This document shows, piece after piece, positions 50,049-58,147 of a stretch of DNA of 64,000 bases; within the stretch, counting starts at the first letter, position 1, and the number at the start of each line of letters is the position of its first letter. The notes under the pieces were generated by a model that was not told the DNA's origin, did no database searches, and was given only the letters and a program-made list of their open reading frames with translations. The position numbers and the translations under genes are program-made. The stretch comes from CAVSRC01 sp963730325 (lineage in GTDB: Bacteria; Pseudomonadota; Alphaproteobacteria; Rhizobiales; Kaistiaceae): positions 1 through 64,000 of the forward strand of contig CAVSRC010000003.1 of NCBI GenBank assembly GCA_963730325.1. The letters run 5' to 3'.

Positions 50049-50906
50049 TCAGTTGCCGGTATAGGCCGGCGCGGTGAGCGCGCTGCTGGCAGGAAATTGC
50101 CCGATATCCGGCGGCTGGAGGTCCGCCGCATCGCCCTCGGGCACAACCGAGCCGGTGCGCATCCAGTCGATATTGGAGCGGGCGAACAGGCCGCCGCCAT
50201 AAGGCCAGCGCTTGGGCGGCTGTACCTGCGGCTTGGGATTGCAGTAGCGCCGCGCGCCGCTCTTGCCGTGATGGGCAAGATCGAGATGGAAGTGGTCGCC
50301 GTGATAGGGCTCGCCCGGCCCCAGCGTCGTCTTGAAGGTGGCGCAGGCGGTCGCCTCGACCTCGCGCAGGAAGCCCTGCTCGTCGCGCGCGCCGCGCCAG
50401 CCGCTCTTGACCGTCACCGCGCGCCCGTTGGCGAGCGTGAAGGACGCGATGTCGATGGCGTTGCCGAAGGCGTGCTCCGAGAGCTGCTTGCCCGGAATGC
50501 TGTCGATGGTGCGGCAGGAATAGTTGGCAAGCTGCTTGATCTGCACCACCGGCGAACCGAACCAGGCCATCGCCGCCGGCTGCACGGCATTGCGGAACCA
50601 GTCTTCCAGCATGGTGGTCATCGGGCAGCCGAGCATCGCCGAGGGGCCGACGCGCACCGACCCGTCTTCCAGGGCGGAAACCTTCAGCGGATAGAGGATG
50701 CCGCAGGCGCCGCGCCCGTCGATCTTGCGCTGGGGCTGAACCCAGGACGAGAACACCACCGGCGGCCGGCTCGCCATGCAGACGCGCTCTTCCCGATCGC
50801 GCCAGGCGGCACGCTGCTCAAATCCGAAGAAGCCGAACCCGCAGCCGGACAGCGTAATCGCGATACCGACCACGGCGGCCGCCTGATACGCAACACGACG
50901 AGCCAT
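50049..50906 (-). CDS. Extensin-domain lipoprotein
   Basis: A 285-residue exported protein. The signal ends in the lipobox LSGC (about residue 22), so it is probably a lipoprotein. The extensin-like C-terminal domain (DUF/PF06904 type) follows: CRTIDSIPGKQLSEHAFGNAIDIASFTLANG, then FHLDLAH and RYCNPKPQ with several cysteines (CGILYPLK, GCPMTTML, ATACATF). SEHAFGNAID and HGDHFHLD supply the His/Asp/His residues of the LAS metallopeptidase type seen in these proteins, so a peptidoglycan hydrolase role is plausible. Such proteins are widespread in Hyphomicrobiales. A repeat that recurs at 53843 lies just upstream. Confidence 0.85.
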   Translation of the reverse strand: MARRVAYQAAAVVGIAITLSGCGFGFFGFEQRAAWRDREERVCMASRPPVVFSSWVQPQRKIDGRGACGILYPLKVSALEDGSVRVGPSAMLGCPMTTMLEDWFRNAVQPAAMAWFGSPVVQIKQLANYSCRTIDSIPGKQLSEHAFGNAIDIASFTLANGRAVTVKSGWRGARDEQGFLREVEATACATFKTTLGPGEPYHGDHFHLDLAHHGKSGARRYCNPKPQVQPPKRWPYGGGLFARSNIDWMRTGSVVPEGDAADLQPPDIGQFPASSALTAPAYTGN

Positions 50907-50917
50907 GATCGCTCAAA

Positions 50918-50947
50918 TGCGACCGATTTCATTAAGGAAGGGTTGAG
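50918..50947. repeat. Dispersed ~30-base repeat, copy 1
   Basis: TGCGACCGATTTCAT, then TAAGGAAGGGTTGAG. The same sequence with one base fewer recurs at 53843-53871. Here it lies 12-41 bases before the extensin gene start, so it may be promoter material. Confidence 0.6.
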
Positions 50948-51002
50948 GATTGGCGCGCGGCGGCGCCAGGGCCAACACTGGGCCGAGGCGCCCCGGCGCT
51001 GG

Positions 51003-52169
51003 TCAGATATAGTCCTCGAAGGCGTTCGTCTTGTCGAACGACAGGACGTCCCTGCGCACCACCTCGGGATCGAGGCCGAGCGCCGACGAAACCACCGAGG
51101 CGTAAAGCGCCCGCGCATCGAGCGTCGCTTTGAGGTCGCGGCCCTCGTAGAGGTCACGGCTCTTGAGCCCCGGCCAGTCGGCCAGAACACCGGACTTCTT
51201 CAGGGCCCCGCCGACGACAAAGGCACAGGTGCCCCAGCCATGGTCCGTACCCCAGGAGCCGTTCTCCGCGACGGTCCGGCCGAATTCGGTGACCGTGACG
51301 ACCAACGTCTTCTTCCAGACATCGTCTCCTATGGTGCGGCGGAAGCGGCCGATCGCCTGATCCACGTCGCGCAGCTTGTCGGAGTGCTCCCCCGGCTGGC
51401 TGGCATGCGTATCGAAACCGACGTGATCGAGAACCGCGACGCGCGGCCCGTCGGCCTCCCGCAACTGATGCGCAGCAACCTCGGCAAGACTGCCGAGGTT
51501 GGCGTCCTGCCCCATGCGCAAACGCCCGTTCATGTTTGGCTTGCCTGCCTCTTCCACGAGCTGCCCACCGAACGTCGCAATGTCCGGGTCGGCCGCCCAT
51601 AGACGGCCAAGGCCCTTGTAGACGCTGGTCGGTGGATTACTGATCCATGTCGGGTAGCGGCTTTCCGGCGCCTGCTTGCCGCGCAGGATGAGGGGAACCG
51701 GCAGCGACATGGTCACCGCCGTGTAGCCGGAGGCATCCAGCGCCCGGCCGAGCCAGCCGGTCTTCAGGTCATAGGGCCTGTCCGCCGCGCTCTCCATGAT
51801 GTCCTGGCCCTGGAAATGCGAGCGGCCGGTATAGGGAAACGAGACGCTGTGAACGATCAGCGCCTGGCCGGCGCCGTAGAGGTCGCCAACGGTGCCGAGG
51901 GCCGGGTGGAGCGCGAAGATGCCGTCGAGCTTGCGGGCGCCGTCGGGTATGAGATGGCGCCGCTTGCCCTTCAGGCCGGGATCGCCGATCGGCGGCACCG
52001 CGAAAAGACCGTCCATGCCGCCACGCAGCAGGATCACCAGAAGGCGGCCATTGCCCGGCTCGGCGGCGAGCGACAGCCCCGGCAGACCGGCGAAGGTGAG
52101 CACCGCCGCCGCTCCACCCAGGAACGACCGCCGGCTGATCAATTCATGGCATTCGCACGAGATCGGCAT
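51003..52169 (-). CDS. DUF1501 family exported protein
   Basis: A 388-residue protein with a Tat-type signal (ELISRRSFLGGAAAVLTFAG, Arg-Arg at about 13-14). The DUF1501 family has a sulfatase/alkaline-phosphatase-like fold. Seen are LLVILLRGGMDGLFAVPP, VDHVGFDTHASQPGEHSDKLRDVDQAIG and VTVTEFGRTVAENGSWGTDHGWGTCAFVVGG, where Asp, His and Glu could bind metals. It starts nine bases after the DUF1800 gene, the standard pairing. Functions of the pair are not settled; in some bacteria they are needed for surface or secreted structures. Confidence 0.87.
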   Translation of the reverse strand: MPISCECHELISRRSFLGGAAAVLTFAGLPGLSLAAEPGNGRLLVILLRGGMDGLFAVPPIGDPGLKGKRRHLIPDGARKLDGIFALHPALGTVGDLYGAGQALIVHSVSFPYTGRSHFQGQDIMESAADRPYDLKTGWLGRALDASGYTAVTMSLPVPLILRGKQAPESRYPTWISNPPTSVYKGLGRLWAADPDIATFGGQLVEEAGKPNMNGRLRMGQDANLGSLAEVAAHQLREADGPRVAVLDHVGFDTHASQPGEHSDKLRDVDQAIGRFRRTIGDDVWKKTLVVTVTEFGRTVAENGSWGTDHGWGTCAFVVGGALKKSGVLADWPGLKSRDLYEGRDLKATLDARALYASVVSSALGLDPEVVRRDVLSFDKTNAFEDYI

Positions 52170-52177
52170 GGCGCCCC

Positions 52178-53653
52178 TCACGTCTTCAGGAATTGCGGGC
52201 TGGCGAGCAAAGTGGCGACTGCGATGGCGCGGGATTCCGCCCGCCTGACCAGCGTCACCAGCGGCGAATCCCGCCCCGCCAGTCGGCCGGCGTAGTCGGC
52301 CAGTGCTTCGACCGACAGATTGCCGGACTGTCCGATGCGGTAGCCCTGGCGGACGCGGCGGTCGAGCATCTCCTTGGAGATCCAGTCCGCGGCGATTGCC
52401 GAATAGCCGTTCGGCTGCGGACAGAATTCGAGTGCCTGGCCGATCTCCTTGAAGACCCAGGGGAGCGACTCGCCGCCATGGCCGTCCGGCTCGGCGATCG
52501 GCACGATTGCGCCGGTCGTCCGGTACGCTTCCAGCAGCCATTGCTCCGGCGTGGTGAACTTCGGGTAACGCGTAGCGTTGGCGATCACCTCGTCGATGAC
52601 GGCCGAATGAATGGCGATCATGTCGCCATCCGACTCGAGGAACACCTTGGCGATGCGTTCGACGCAGTCTGCCGGCGGCTCATCGGCGACGAAGGCCCGG
52701 GCGAGCTTCCACGACAGGAATTTCGCCGTGGCCGGGTGCGCGGCGAGATCGGCGATCAGCTCATGGAGCTGGTTCTCGCCCGCGTGCCTCCCCTTGCCCT
52801 TCGGCTTGTAGGTCTTGCCCATGACCTTGCGCGTGCCGGGCTCGTGCCGATAGGGGTTGAAGCGCGTGCCGTAGGGAACTTTCTCGGGGTGGCCGCCATT
52901 GGTGATCGCCCCGGCATAGAGCTGCCAGCCGGTGAGCACCAGCGCGGCCTCGACCACGTCCTTTTGGGTATAGCCGGCATCGGGGCTCATGGTGTGCAGC
53001 TCGAGCAGCTCGCGCCCGAGGTTCTCGTTGAGATCCGCCTTGTCCCTTGCCGAATGGGCCGCCCGCGAACGGGGTCCGGTCGAGGTTTCGTTGTTGAGGT
53101 ACATCAGCATGCCGGGATTGGCGATCGCATCGAAAAGCAGGTCGGCGAACTTGCCCGTCATGCGCTTGCGGATGTTGCGTCCGTGTGGCCCCCAGAAGAG
53201 CTTGATCTCGGTATCCTGGATGGCGATCACGAAGTGATTGCACCAGAACATCCAGAAACGTTCGAAGGTCGGGCTTGGCCCGTTCACCGCGGTGAGCGTC
53301 TTGGCCAGCATGTCCCGCCAGACCGGAACGCGCATGTAGGGATAGACGATCTCGTCCCAGTTGCGTTTCTGGAACTCGGCGTTACCCATCTTCTTGCTGG
53401 CGGCCTGCAGCTTCTCGAGCTTGGTTTTGTAGACCTCCCACACCTTGCACGCGGCCTCGAAATTCTCGAGTGGGCGCGCATGCTCGGGAAGCCTGTCGAG
53501 CATGCTGGTTCCGTCCGGCCGATAGAAATCCAGCGGTGGAATGGAACGCACCTGCTCCATCGCCCAGTCACGCGGGGCCGACGGAAGTTTTTCGTCCGGA
53601 CGAAGACCTAATCCAAGACGGCGCGCCAGAAATAGATCGTTGTCGACCGCCAT
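52178..53653 (-). CDS. DUF1800 family protein
   Basis: A 491-residue protein of DUF1800, helical, normally encoded beside a DUF1501 gene, as here (8 bases apart). Typical segments are FWCNHFVIAIQ (about 135-145), MLMYLNNETSTGPR, DLNENLGRELLELHTM, YTQKDVVEAALVLTGW and FHDR-like positions around GTRKVMGKTYKPKG. No signal peptide is obvious in the first 30 residues (MAVDNDLFLARRLGLGLRP). ATG 53653 was chosen because the in-frame extension to 53788 has no coding character. Transcribed first in a two-gene unit. Confidence 0.85.
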   Translation of the reverse strand: MAVDNDLFLARRLGLGLRPDEKLPSAPRDWAMEQVRSIPPLDFYRPDGTSMLDRLPEHARPLENFEAACKVWEVYKTKLEKLQAASKKMGNAEFQKRNWDEIVYPYMRVPVWRDMLAKTLTAVNGPSPTFERFWMFWCNHFVIAIQDTEIKLFWGPHGRNIRKRMTGKFADLLFDAIANPGMLMYLNNETSTGPRSRAAHSARDKADLNENLGRELLELHTMSPDAGYTQKDVVEAALVLTGWQLYAGAITNGGHPEKVPYGTRFNPYRHEPGTRKVMGKTYKPKGKGRHAGENQLHELIADLAAHPATAKFLSWKLARAFVADEPPADCVERIAKVFLESDGDMIAIHSAVIDEVIANATRYPKFTTPEQWLLEAYRTTGAIVPIAEPDGHGGESLPWVFKEIGQALEFCPQPNGYSAIAADWISKEMLDRRVRQGYRIGQSGNLSVEALADYAGRLAGRDSPLVTLVRRAESRAIAVATLLASPQFLKT

Positions 53654-53892
53654 TTCCTGCCCCCCGAGAACTCCCTTCCCAGCAACCAAGGCTACGCACA
53701 ACGGTCTCTCGGCGCAAGAAATACTGACCGCACCCGCATTAAGCTGTGCAAGGCGCCAGTAGAACAATTGTCGCTCAAGGAGAGACAATCAGATGGTCCG
53801 CTCGCCACGGGCAGGCCATGGCGGCGCGCATGCCACCGGCATTGCGACCGATTTCATCAGGAAGGGTTGAGCAACGGCTGCGGAGCGCAGCC
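53654..53892. other. Intergenic region upstream of the DUF1800 gene, with repeat copy 2
   Basis: 239 bases between the DUF1800 start and the FecR-domain stop. At 53843-53871 it holds TGCGACCGATTTCAT followed by CAGGAAGGGTTGAG, the second copy of the repeat at 50918-50947. Nothing else convincing is seen; it should contain the promoter of the DUF1800-DUF1501 unit. Confidence 0.5.
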
Positions 53893-54813
53893 TCAGTGGC
53901 CGCTGCCGCCAGGATTATGGGTACCGCTGCTCGAAGCACTGTTGTTCGCGCTGCCGCCGCCGGGATTGGTGTTGTCACCGAGGCCGCTGCGGTTGTTGGC
54001 GTTCGGCGCGGCGGTGACACCGCCGGTCCCGACGACCCCGCCGCCCGTGCTCAAGCTGAAGGAGGTTGCACCGCCCACACCGCCGGCCGGCACGCGGACG
54101 AGACGGCCGGAAGCATCGCGCACCATGACGAACCGGCGCACATCGCAGCTCGACGTGTCCACCCGGAACCCGCGATCAAGCTTCTTGTTGTCGATGAACG
54201 GGAACGCGCTGGCGAGCAGCGCCTGCTGCTCCTTGGCCGTCAGCGGCTTCATCGGCCGGAAGCGCTGGGTCAGGGCGACCGCGCAGGTGCCGGTGACTTC
54301 CATGCATTCCTTGCGGCGATTGCACAGGCGTGCCGCGCCTTCATAGAGCGCAAACGCCATGCGGCCGCGCCGGTCGACAGACATGTCGAAGCGCGTGCCG
54401 CGCACGCCGATGGTCGCCGACGGCGTCTTGATCGTATAGGCCTTCTTGGCGCTCAGGCCCGTGATGAAACGGAAGGCGCCGCGCACGGCCTTGAGGCTGA
54501 TGTCCTGCGCCTTGTTGCCGGAGAAGACGAAACTGTCGACGGTCATGTACGAGTTCGGGCCGACGACCAGGCGGGTGTCGTCGCGCAGGCGGATCTGCGC
54601 CATGCCCTTCGGGCCGGTGCGGATGACGTCGCCCATATAGACCGGTCCGTCGACGACCAGCGTTCTGTCGCCGGCGGCGCCATTGGCCGCCGCGAACTGG
54701 GAGACGTCGGCGACAATGCCGCCCTTCTCGATCGCGCGCGCAGCGCCGGCACCGCCGAGGACCAATGCCATCGCGGCAATTGCCGCCAAGAGCCTGACGT
54801 TACACGCCCGCAT
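53893..54813 (-). CDS. FecR-domain secreted protein
   Basis: A 306-residue exported protein with a Sec signal peptide (NVRLLAAIAAMALVLGGAGAARA). The FecR domain is clear: VYMGDVIRTGPKGMAQIRLRDDTRLVVGPNSYMTVDSF and IKTPSATIGVRGTRFDMSV (about 55-155). A cysteine-containing region follows (LCNRRKECMEVTGTC), and the tail from about 250 is rich in Gly, Asn and Ser. It is not the membrane-bound FecR of iron signalling because it lacks a cytoplasmic anti-sigma part and no sigma factor gene is near. A role in envelope-surface sensing is only a guess. Confidence 0.82.
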   Translation of the reverse strand: MRACNVRLLAAIAAMALVLGGAGAARAIEKGGIVADVSQFAAANGAAGDRTLVVDGPVYMGDVIRTGPKGMAQIRLRDDTRLVVGPNSYMTVDSFVFSGNKAQDISLKAVRGAFRFITGLSAKKAYTIKTPSATIGVRGTRFDMSVDRRGRMAFALYEGAARLCNRRKECMEVTGTCAVALTQRFRPMKPLTAKEQQALLASAFPFIDNKKLDRGFRVDTSSCDVRRFVMVRDASGRLVRVPAGGVGGATSFSLSTGGGVVGTGGVTAAPNANNRSGLGDNTNPGGGSANNSASSSGTHNPGGSGH

Positions 54814-54974
54814 CGTCTTCCCACCCCATCAACAGACGAATCGTCGAAGGATGGAGTATGCGCGAAGCGCTGCGGCTTGAATGCGTACCCCCGGTAGTTT
54901 TGCTTAATAAAGAATGACGAGGCGTTGAGGGCCCGCCAGCCGTTGCCGCGGCCCTCGTTCGATGCCGGGCGCAA

Positions 54975-56069
54975 TCAGGCAGCGGCGGCGGCCGTCACCC
55001 GGCCGTGAGCCTCACGGAACGAGATCAGCTTGCTGCGCGCCTCGTCCCACAACACCAGACGCACGCAACGGAGGCTTTCGCCGAGCGACAACCGCCCGAT
55101 CTCGGCAAGCTCCGGATGGGCGCGCAGCACGCCCGGCAACCGGTAATAGGGAATGCGGCTCGACAGATGATGGATGTGATGGATGCCGATATTGGCAGTG
55201 AACCAGCGCAGGACGCCGGGCAGGTCGTAATGCGAGCTGCCGTGAAGCGCCGCCTCCGGCTGGCTCCAGTCGACGTCCTGCGCCCAGAACGTCTCCTCGA
55301 ACTGATGCTGCACGTAGAACAGCCAGACGCCGGCCACGGCCGCCAGGACAATGACCGGCAGATGAAGCAGAAGGAACGGCCCCAAGCCGATCAGCCACAC
55401 GAAGGCCGCGGCGACGACGGCGATGGCGGCATTGGTGGTCATGGTGCTCGACCACTCCGACTTCTCACGCATCGCGCCGATCGGCAGGCGCTGCTGGAGG
55501 AGGAACAGATAGGCCGGTCCGATGCCGAACATGACGGCCGGATGGCGGTAGAGCCGGTAGCGCAACCGACGCCACCACGACAGGCCCGTGTATTCGTTGA
55601 CCGTCAGGGTGATGATGTCGCCGATCCCCCGGCGCGCGAGATTGCCGGAGCCGGCGTGGTGCATATTGTGCGACCGCCGCCAGAAATCGTAGGGCGTCAA
55701 CGTCAGCACGCCGATGGCGCGGCCAACCCAGTCGTTGAGACGCCTGTCGCGAAAGAAGGCACCGTGACCGCAGTCGTGCTGGATCATGAACAGGCGGACG
55801 AGGAAGCCCGCCGTCGGCAATGCCAGCAGGAGCGACAGCCAGTAGGACCAGGACAGCGTCACCCACATCGCCGCCCACAGCAGGAACAGGGGGGCGACGG
55901 TGATCGCCAGCTCGGCAAAGCTGCGCGCGTGATCGGGGCTGCGATAGGGGGCCAGCACGCGCATCCAGCCGCGTGCCCGCAATGCAGCTTCGGCGTCGGC
56001 TTCGCAGGCGGCAGGCAAGGCCGGCGCAGAATCAGAACTCACTGCTTCTTCTTCTGCCTCATCCGCCAC
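54975..56069 (-). CDS. Fatty acid desaturase
   Basis: A 364-residue membrane diiron enzyme of the fatty acid desaturase superfamily that introduces a double bond into acyl chains. The three histidine boxes are HDCGH (residues 98-102), HNMHH (134-138) and HHIHH (about 309-313), with four membrane helices between. It resembles omega-type acyl-lipid desaturases. The N-terminal 35 residues are acidic and Ala-rich. Its 5' end overlaps the 3' end of the small gene at 56039-56263 by 31 bases, implying translational coupling. Confidence 0.9.
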   Translation of the reverse strand: MADEAEEEAVSSDSAPALPAACEADAEAALRARGWMRVLAPYRSPDHARSFAELAITVAPLFLLWAAMWVTLSWSYWLSLLLALPTAGFLVRLFMIQHDCGHGAFFRDRRLNDWVGRAIGVLTLTPYDFWRRSHNMHHAGSGNLARRGIGDIITLTVNEYTGLSWWRRLRYRLYRHPAVMFGIGPAYLFLLQQRLPIGAMREKSEWSSTMTTNAAIAVVAAAFVWLIGLGPFLLLHLPVIVLAAVAGVWLFYVQHQFEETFWAQDVDWSQPEAALHGSSHYDLPGVLRWFTANIGIHHIHHLSSRIPYYRLPGVLRAHPELAEIGRLSLGESLRCVRLVLWDEARSKLISFREAHGRVTAAAAA

Positions 56070-56263
56070 AATTGAAAACCGTGCTCCCGGACCGATTCCT
56101 CGATCTGGTCGCGCGGCAGGCCGTGGGGCGGGTCGCGCTCGTCAGCGAGCACGCCGGTCGCCGTCCACGGACCGAACTTCGGCGGCAACTTGCTCCCGCC
56201 AGAGTCGTCGGCGAAAGCGCGCATGGCGCTGTTCACCTCCGATTTGAAGACGTACATCCTCAT
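56039..56263 (-). CDS. Small conserved-looking hypothetical protein
   Basis: A 74-residue soluble protein, starting at ATG 56263 (MRMYVFKSEVNSAMRAFADD), containing LPPKFGPWTATGVLADERDPPHGL and ending with a basic WRMRQKKKQ. It has the look of a real conserved protein (regular charge pattern, GPW box), but I cannot name it. It lies between cspA and the desaturase gene, all in the same direction. An earlier in-frame start at 56356 would overlap cspA and is rejected. Confidence 0.65.
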   Translation of the reverse strand: MRMYVFKSEVNSAMRAFADDSGGSKLPPKFGPWTATGVLADERDPPHGLPRDQIEESVREHGFQLWRMRQKKKQ

Positions 56264-56327
56264 CGGAATCCTCTCGATGGATGTGTCCTGCCCCGGCGGG
56301 GGCAACAGTGTGAGCCTGCCTGCACGC

Positions 56328-56537
56328 CTAGACGATCTCGATCTTGCTGACGGCAACCTTGCCGGAGCGCGGATCGGTCTCGGTCTCGAAGGAAACCTTC
56401 TGGCCTTCGCTGAGCGTGGCGATGCCGGCGCGTTCGAGAGCGGTGGCGTGGACGAAGGCGTCCTTTTCGCCGTTATCGGGCTGAATGAAGCCGTAGCCGC
56501 GTTGGCTGTTGTAGAACTTCACAGTACCGGTGATCAT
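56328..56537 (-). CDS. Cold-shock protein (CspA family)
   Basis: A 69-residue single OB-fold protein that binds single-stranded RNA and DNA and melts RNA structure. RNP1 is KFYNSQRGYGFI (about 7-18) and RNP2 is DAFVHA (about 26-31). The rest (GQKVSFETETDPRSGKVAVSKIEIV) fits the family. ATG 56537 is the standard MITGTVKFY start; an extension to 56582 is not used. It has a long upstream leader of about 140 bases from a candidate promoter (see 56538-56813), as many cold-shock genes do. Confidence 0.93.
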   Translation of the reverse strand: MITGTVKFYNSQRGYGFIQPDNGEKDAFVHATALERAGIATLSEGQKVSFETETDPRSGKVAVSKIEIV

Positions 56538-56813
56538 GAGTCGGTCTTCCTGGTTGTTGTGCACGTCCGAACCGAGCCGCACCGCGGCTGATTCCCGGTT
56601 CGTCGAATCTGGAAAGAGAATCTGAAGCGTGCGTCCAACACGGACGCCACTCGGCCCAGTTGTCCGGCCAAATATCGATTGCCTTGTTTATTGATTTTGT
56701 CGCGAAAACACAAGGGAAGGTCGATTTCGCACCTTCGGGGAGCGCACCAACACATTGACGGAACGACAGATATTTGGGCGTTTACGTTGTTCCGACTGGC
56801 CGATGCCGGCCGC
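56538..56813 (-). promoter_or_regulatory. Upstream leader of the cold-shock gene with candidate promoter
   Basis: 276 bases without a gene between cspA and the CDF transporter stop. On the minus strand TTGTGT (complement of 56708-56713) and TAAACA (complement of 56685-56690) are 17 bases apart, a possible sigma-70 promoter, placing the transcript start near 56678 and leaving a 5' leader of about 140 bases. Long structured leaders are usual for cold-shock mRNAs. This is inference; no known RNA family was recognised. Confidence 0.35.
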
Positions 56814-57716
56814 TCACACGACCACGACGCCGGTGTGCTTGGCCTTCTCCTCCGGCTCGACATGGATGGCGATGTGGATATCGGGCACGGTTTCGCGCAG
56901 CGCCCTCTCGATACGGTCGCAGATCGCGTGGCTCTCCGACACCGGCATCGTCCCCGGCACCACCAGATGGAACTCGACGAAGATCATCCGCCCGGCATGG
57001 CGCGTGCGCACGTCATGCGCCTCGATGGCGCCGGTGGCGTTCTCCGAGATGACGGTACGGATGCGATCGAGGATGTCGGACGACACCGCCTCGTCCATGA
57101 GCCCGCCGACCGAGACGCGGATCAGCTTCCAGCCTTGCCACAGAATGTTGACCGCCACGGCCGCCGCCAGAATCGGGTCGAGAATGACCCAGCCGGTGAG
57201 GACCACCAGCACCAGGCCGACAAAGACCCCGACCGAGGTGGCGACGTCGGTGAACAGGTGGACGCCGTCCGCCGCCAGCGCCATGGAGCGCCGCTTGCGC
57301 CCGACGGTGACCAGCACCGTCGCCCACCCCCCATTGATCGCCGTTGCCAGGAGATTGACGGCAAGGCCGGCAGCCGGCTGATCGAGCACGCGTGGATGCT
57401 GCAATCCCTGCCATGCCGACGACAGGATCGACAGGGCGGCGATGATGATGAACACGCCCTCCAGCACGACGGAGAAATATTCCACCTTGGCGTGACCGAA
57501 GGGATGATTGTCGTCCGCCGGCAAGGCGGAGTAGCGGATGGCGGCCAGCGCCACGATCGCCGTCGCCACGTTGACGAAACTCTCCAGCGCGTCCGACCAC
57601 AGAGCCACCGATCCGGTAAGCGCCCACGCCCAGAATTTCAGCCCGAGCACCAGAATGCCGATGCCGACGCTGACGAGCGCAAGATGCGAAATCGATGCGG
57701 AGAGGCGGTTCGGCAT
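56814..57716 (-). CDS. Cation diffusion facilitator (zinc/iron exporter, FieF-like)
   Basis: A 300-residue CDF transporter that exports divalent metals in exchange for protons. Six helices are expected. The transport-site motifs are SVALWSDALESFVNV on helix 2 and LAADGVHLFTDVATS on helix 5, providing the Asp/His metal ligands, and HPFGHAKVEYFSVVLEG follows helix 2. The C-terminal cytoplasmic domain (ISENATGAIEAHDVRTRHAGRMIFVEFHL) contains several His residues for metal sensing. Zn, Fe or Co/Ni specificity is not decided. It is followed by cspA in the same direction. Confidence 0.9.
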   Translation of the reverse strand: MPNRLSASISHLALVSVGIGILVLGLKFWAWALTGSVALWSDALESFVNVATAIVALAAIRYSALPADDNHPFGHAKVEYFSVVLEGVFIIIAALSILSSAWQGLQHPRVLDQPAAGLAVNLLATAINGGWATVLVTVGRKRRSMALAADGVHLFTDVATSVGVFVGLVLVVLTGWVILDPILAAAVAVNILWQGWKLIRVSVGGLMDEAVSSDILDRIRTVISENATGAIEAHDVRTRHAGRMIFVEFHLVVPGTMPVSESHAICDRIERALRETVPDIHIAIHVEPEEKAKHTGVVVV

Positions 57717-57973
57717 GGCGGTTCATTCGATACGCGATAATGGCGGGTCCGGGGATAGCCTATTTGGGTCTTTGCCGCCACGCGCCCTCACCTGAGAAGA
57801 ACTCCAGGCCGCGGACGGCCGATATCCACAACCGCAAATCCTGTAATCAGAATGGTTTGAGGGCTCGCGCTCACACCGCGTCTTCGCTCCACAGTGCGGG
57901 ATGTTTTTTTGCTTGTCGTCCCGTCCCGGTGCGTTAGACTCATCTACTGTGCCAAAGGTACGGGAGACAGACC
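57717..57973. promoter_or_regulatory. Intergenic region with promoter candidate for the small peptide gene
   Basis: The 257 bases between the CDF start and the 27-residue peptide gene hold a rightward promoter candidate: TTGTCG near 57914-57919, 16 bases, then TAGACT near 57936-57941, about 30 bases before the ATG. A T7 run precedes it at 57904-57910. The left part should contain the CDF promoter. No other feature seen. Confidence 0.4.
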
Positions 57974-58057
57974 ATGAGCCTAGCTCGACCGTTCCATGTG
58001 GTCATTGTGTTTGCGGCGTTTCTGTTCATTGGGGCAATTGTCATCGGCGCCCTGTAA
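57974..58057 (+). CDS. 27-residue membrane peptide
   Basis: ATG 57974 to TAA 58057 encodes MSLARPFHVVIVFAAFLF then IGAIVIGAL: one basic residue pair at the start and a continuous hydrophobic helix, ending without a tail. GGGAG lies eight bases before the ATG, a promoter candidate is upstream and an excellent intrinsic terminator follows 43 bases later, so this is a complete small transcription unit. Small single-helix proteins often act as regulators or subunits of membrane complexes; TrkH is the nearest membrane gene but is on the other strand. Function unknown. Confidence 0.65.
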   Translation: MSLARPFHVVIVFAAFLFIGAIVIGAL

Positions 58058-58099
58058 CGACGCTGGCGGCGCATCAGTTTGGGGCCTGAACGATCGACG

Positions 58100-58143
58100 G
58101 AGGCCGGCATCGCGAGGAGGCGGTGCCGGCCTCTGCTCTTTTG
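58100..58143 (+). terminator. Intrinsic terminator after the small peptide gene
   Basis: A perfect 10-bp stem GAGGCCGGCA (58100-58109) and TGCCGGCCTC (58124-58133) with a 14-base loop, followed by TGCTCTTTTG. It supports transcription of the 27-residue gene and may also stop the oncoming trkH transcript. Confidence 0.8.
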
Positions 58144-58147
58144 TGGC

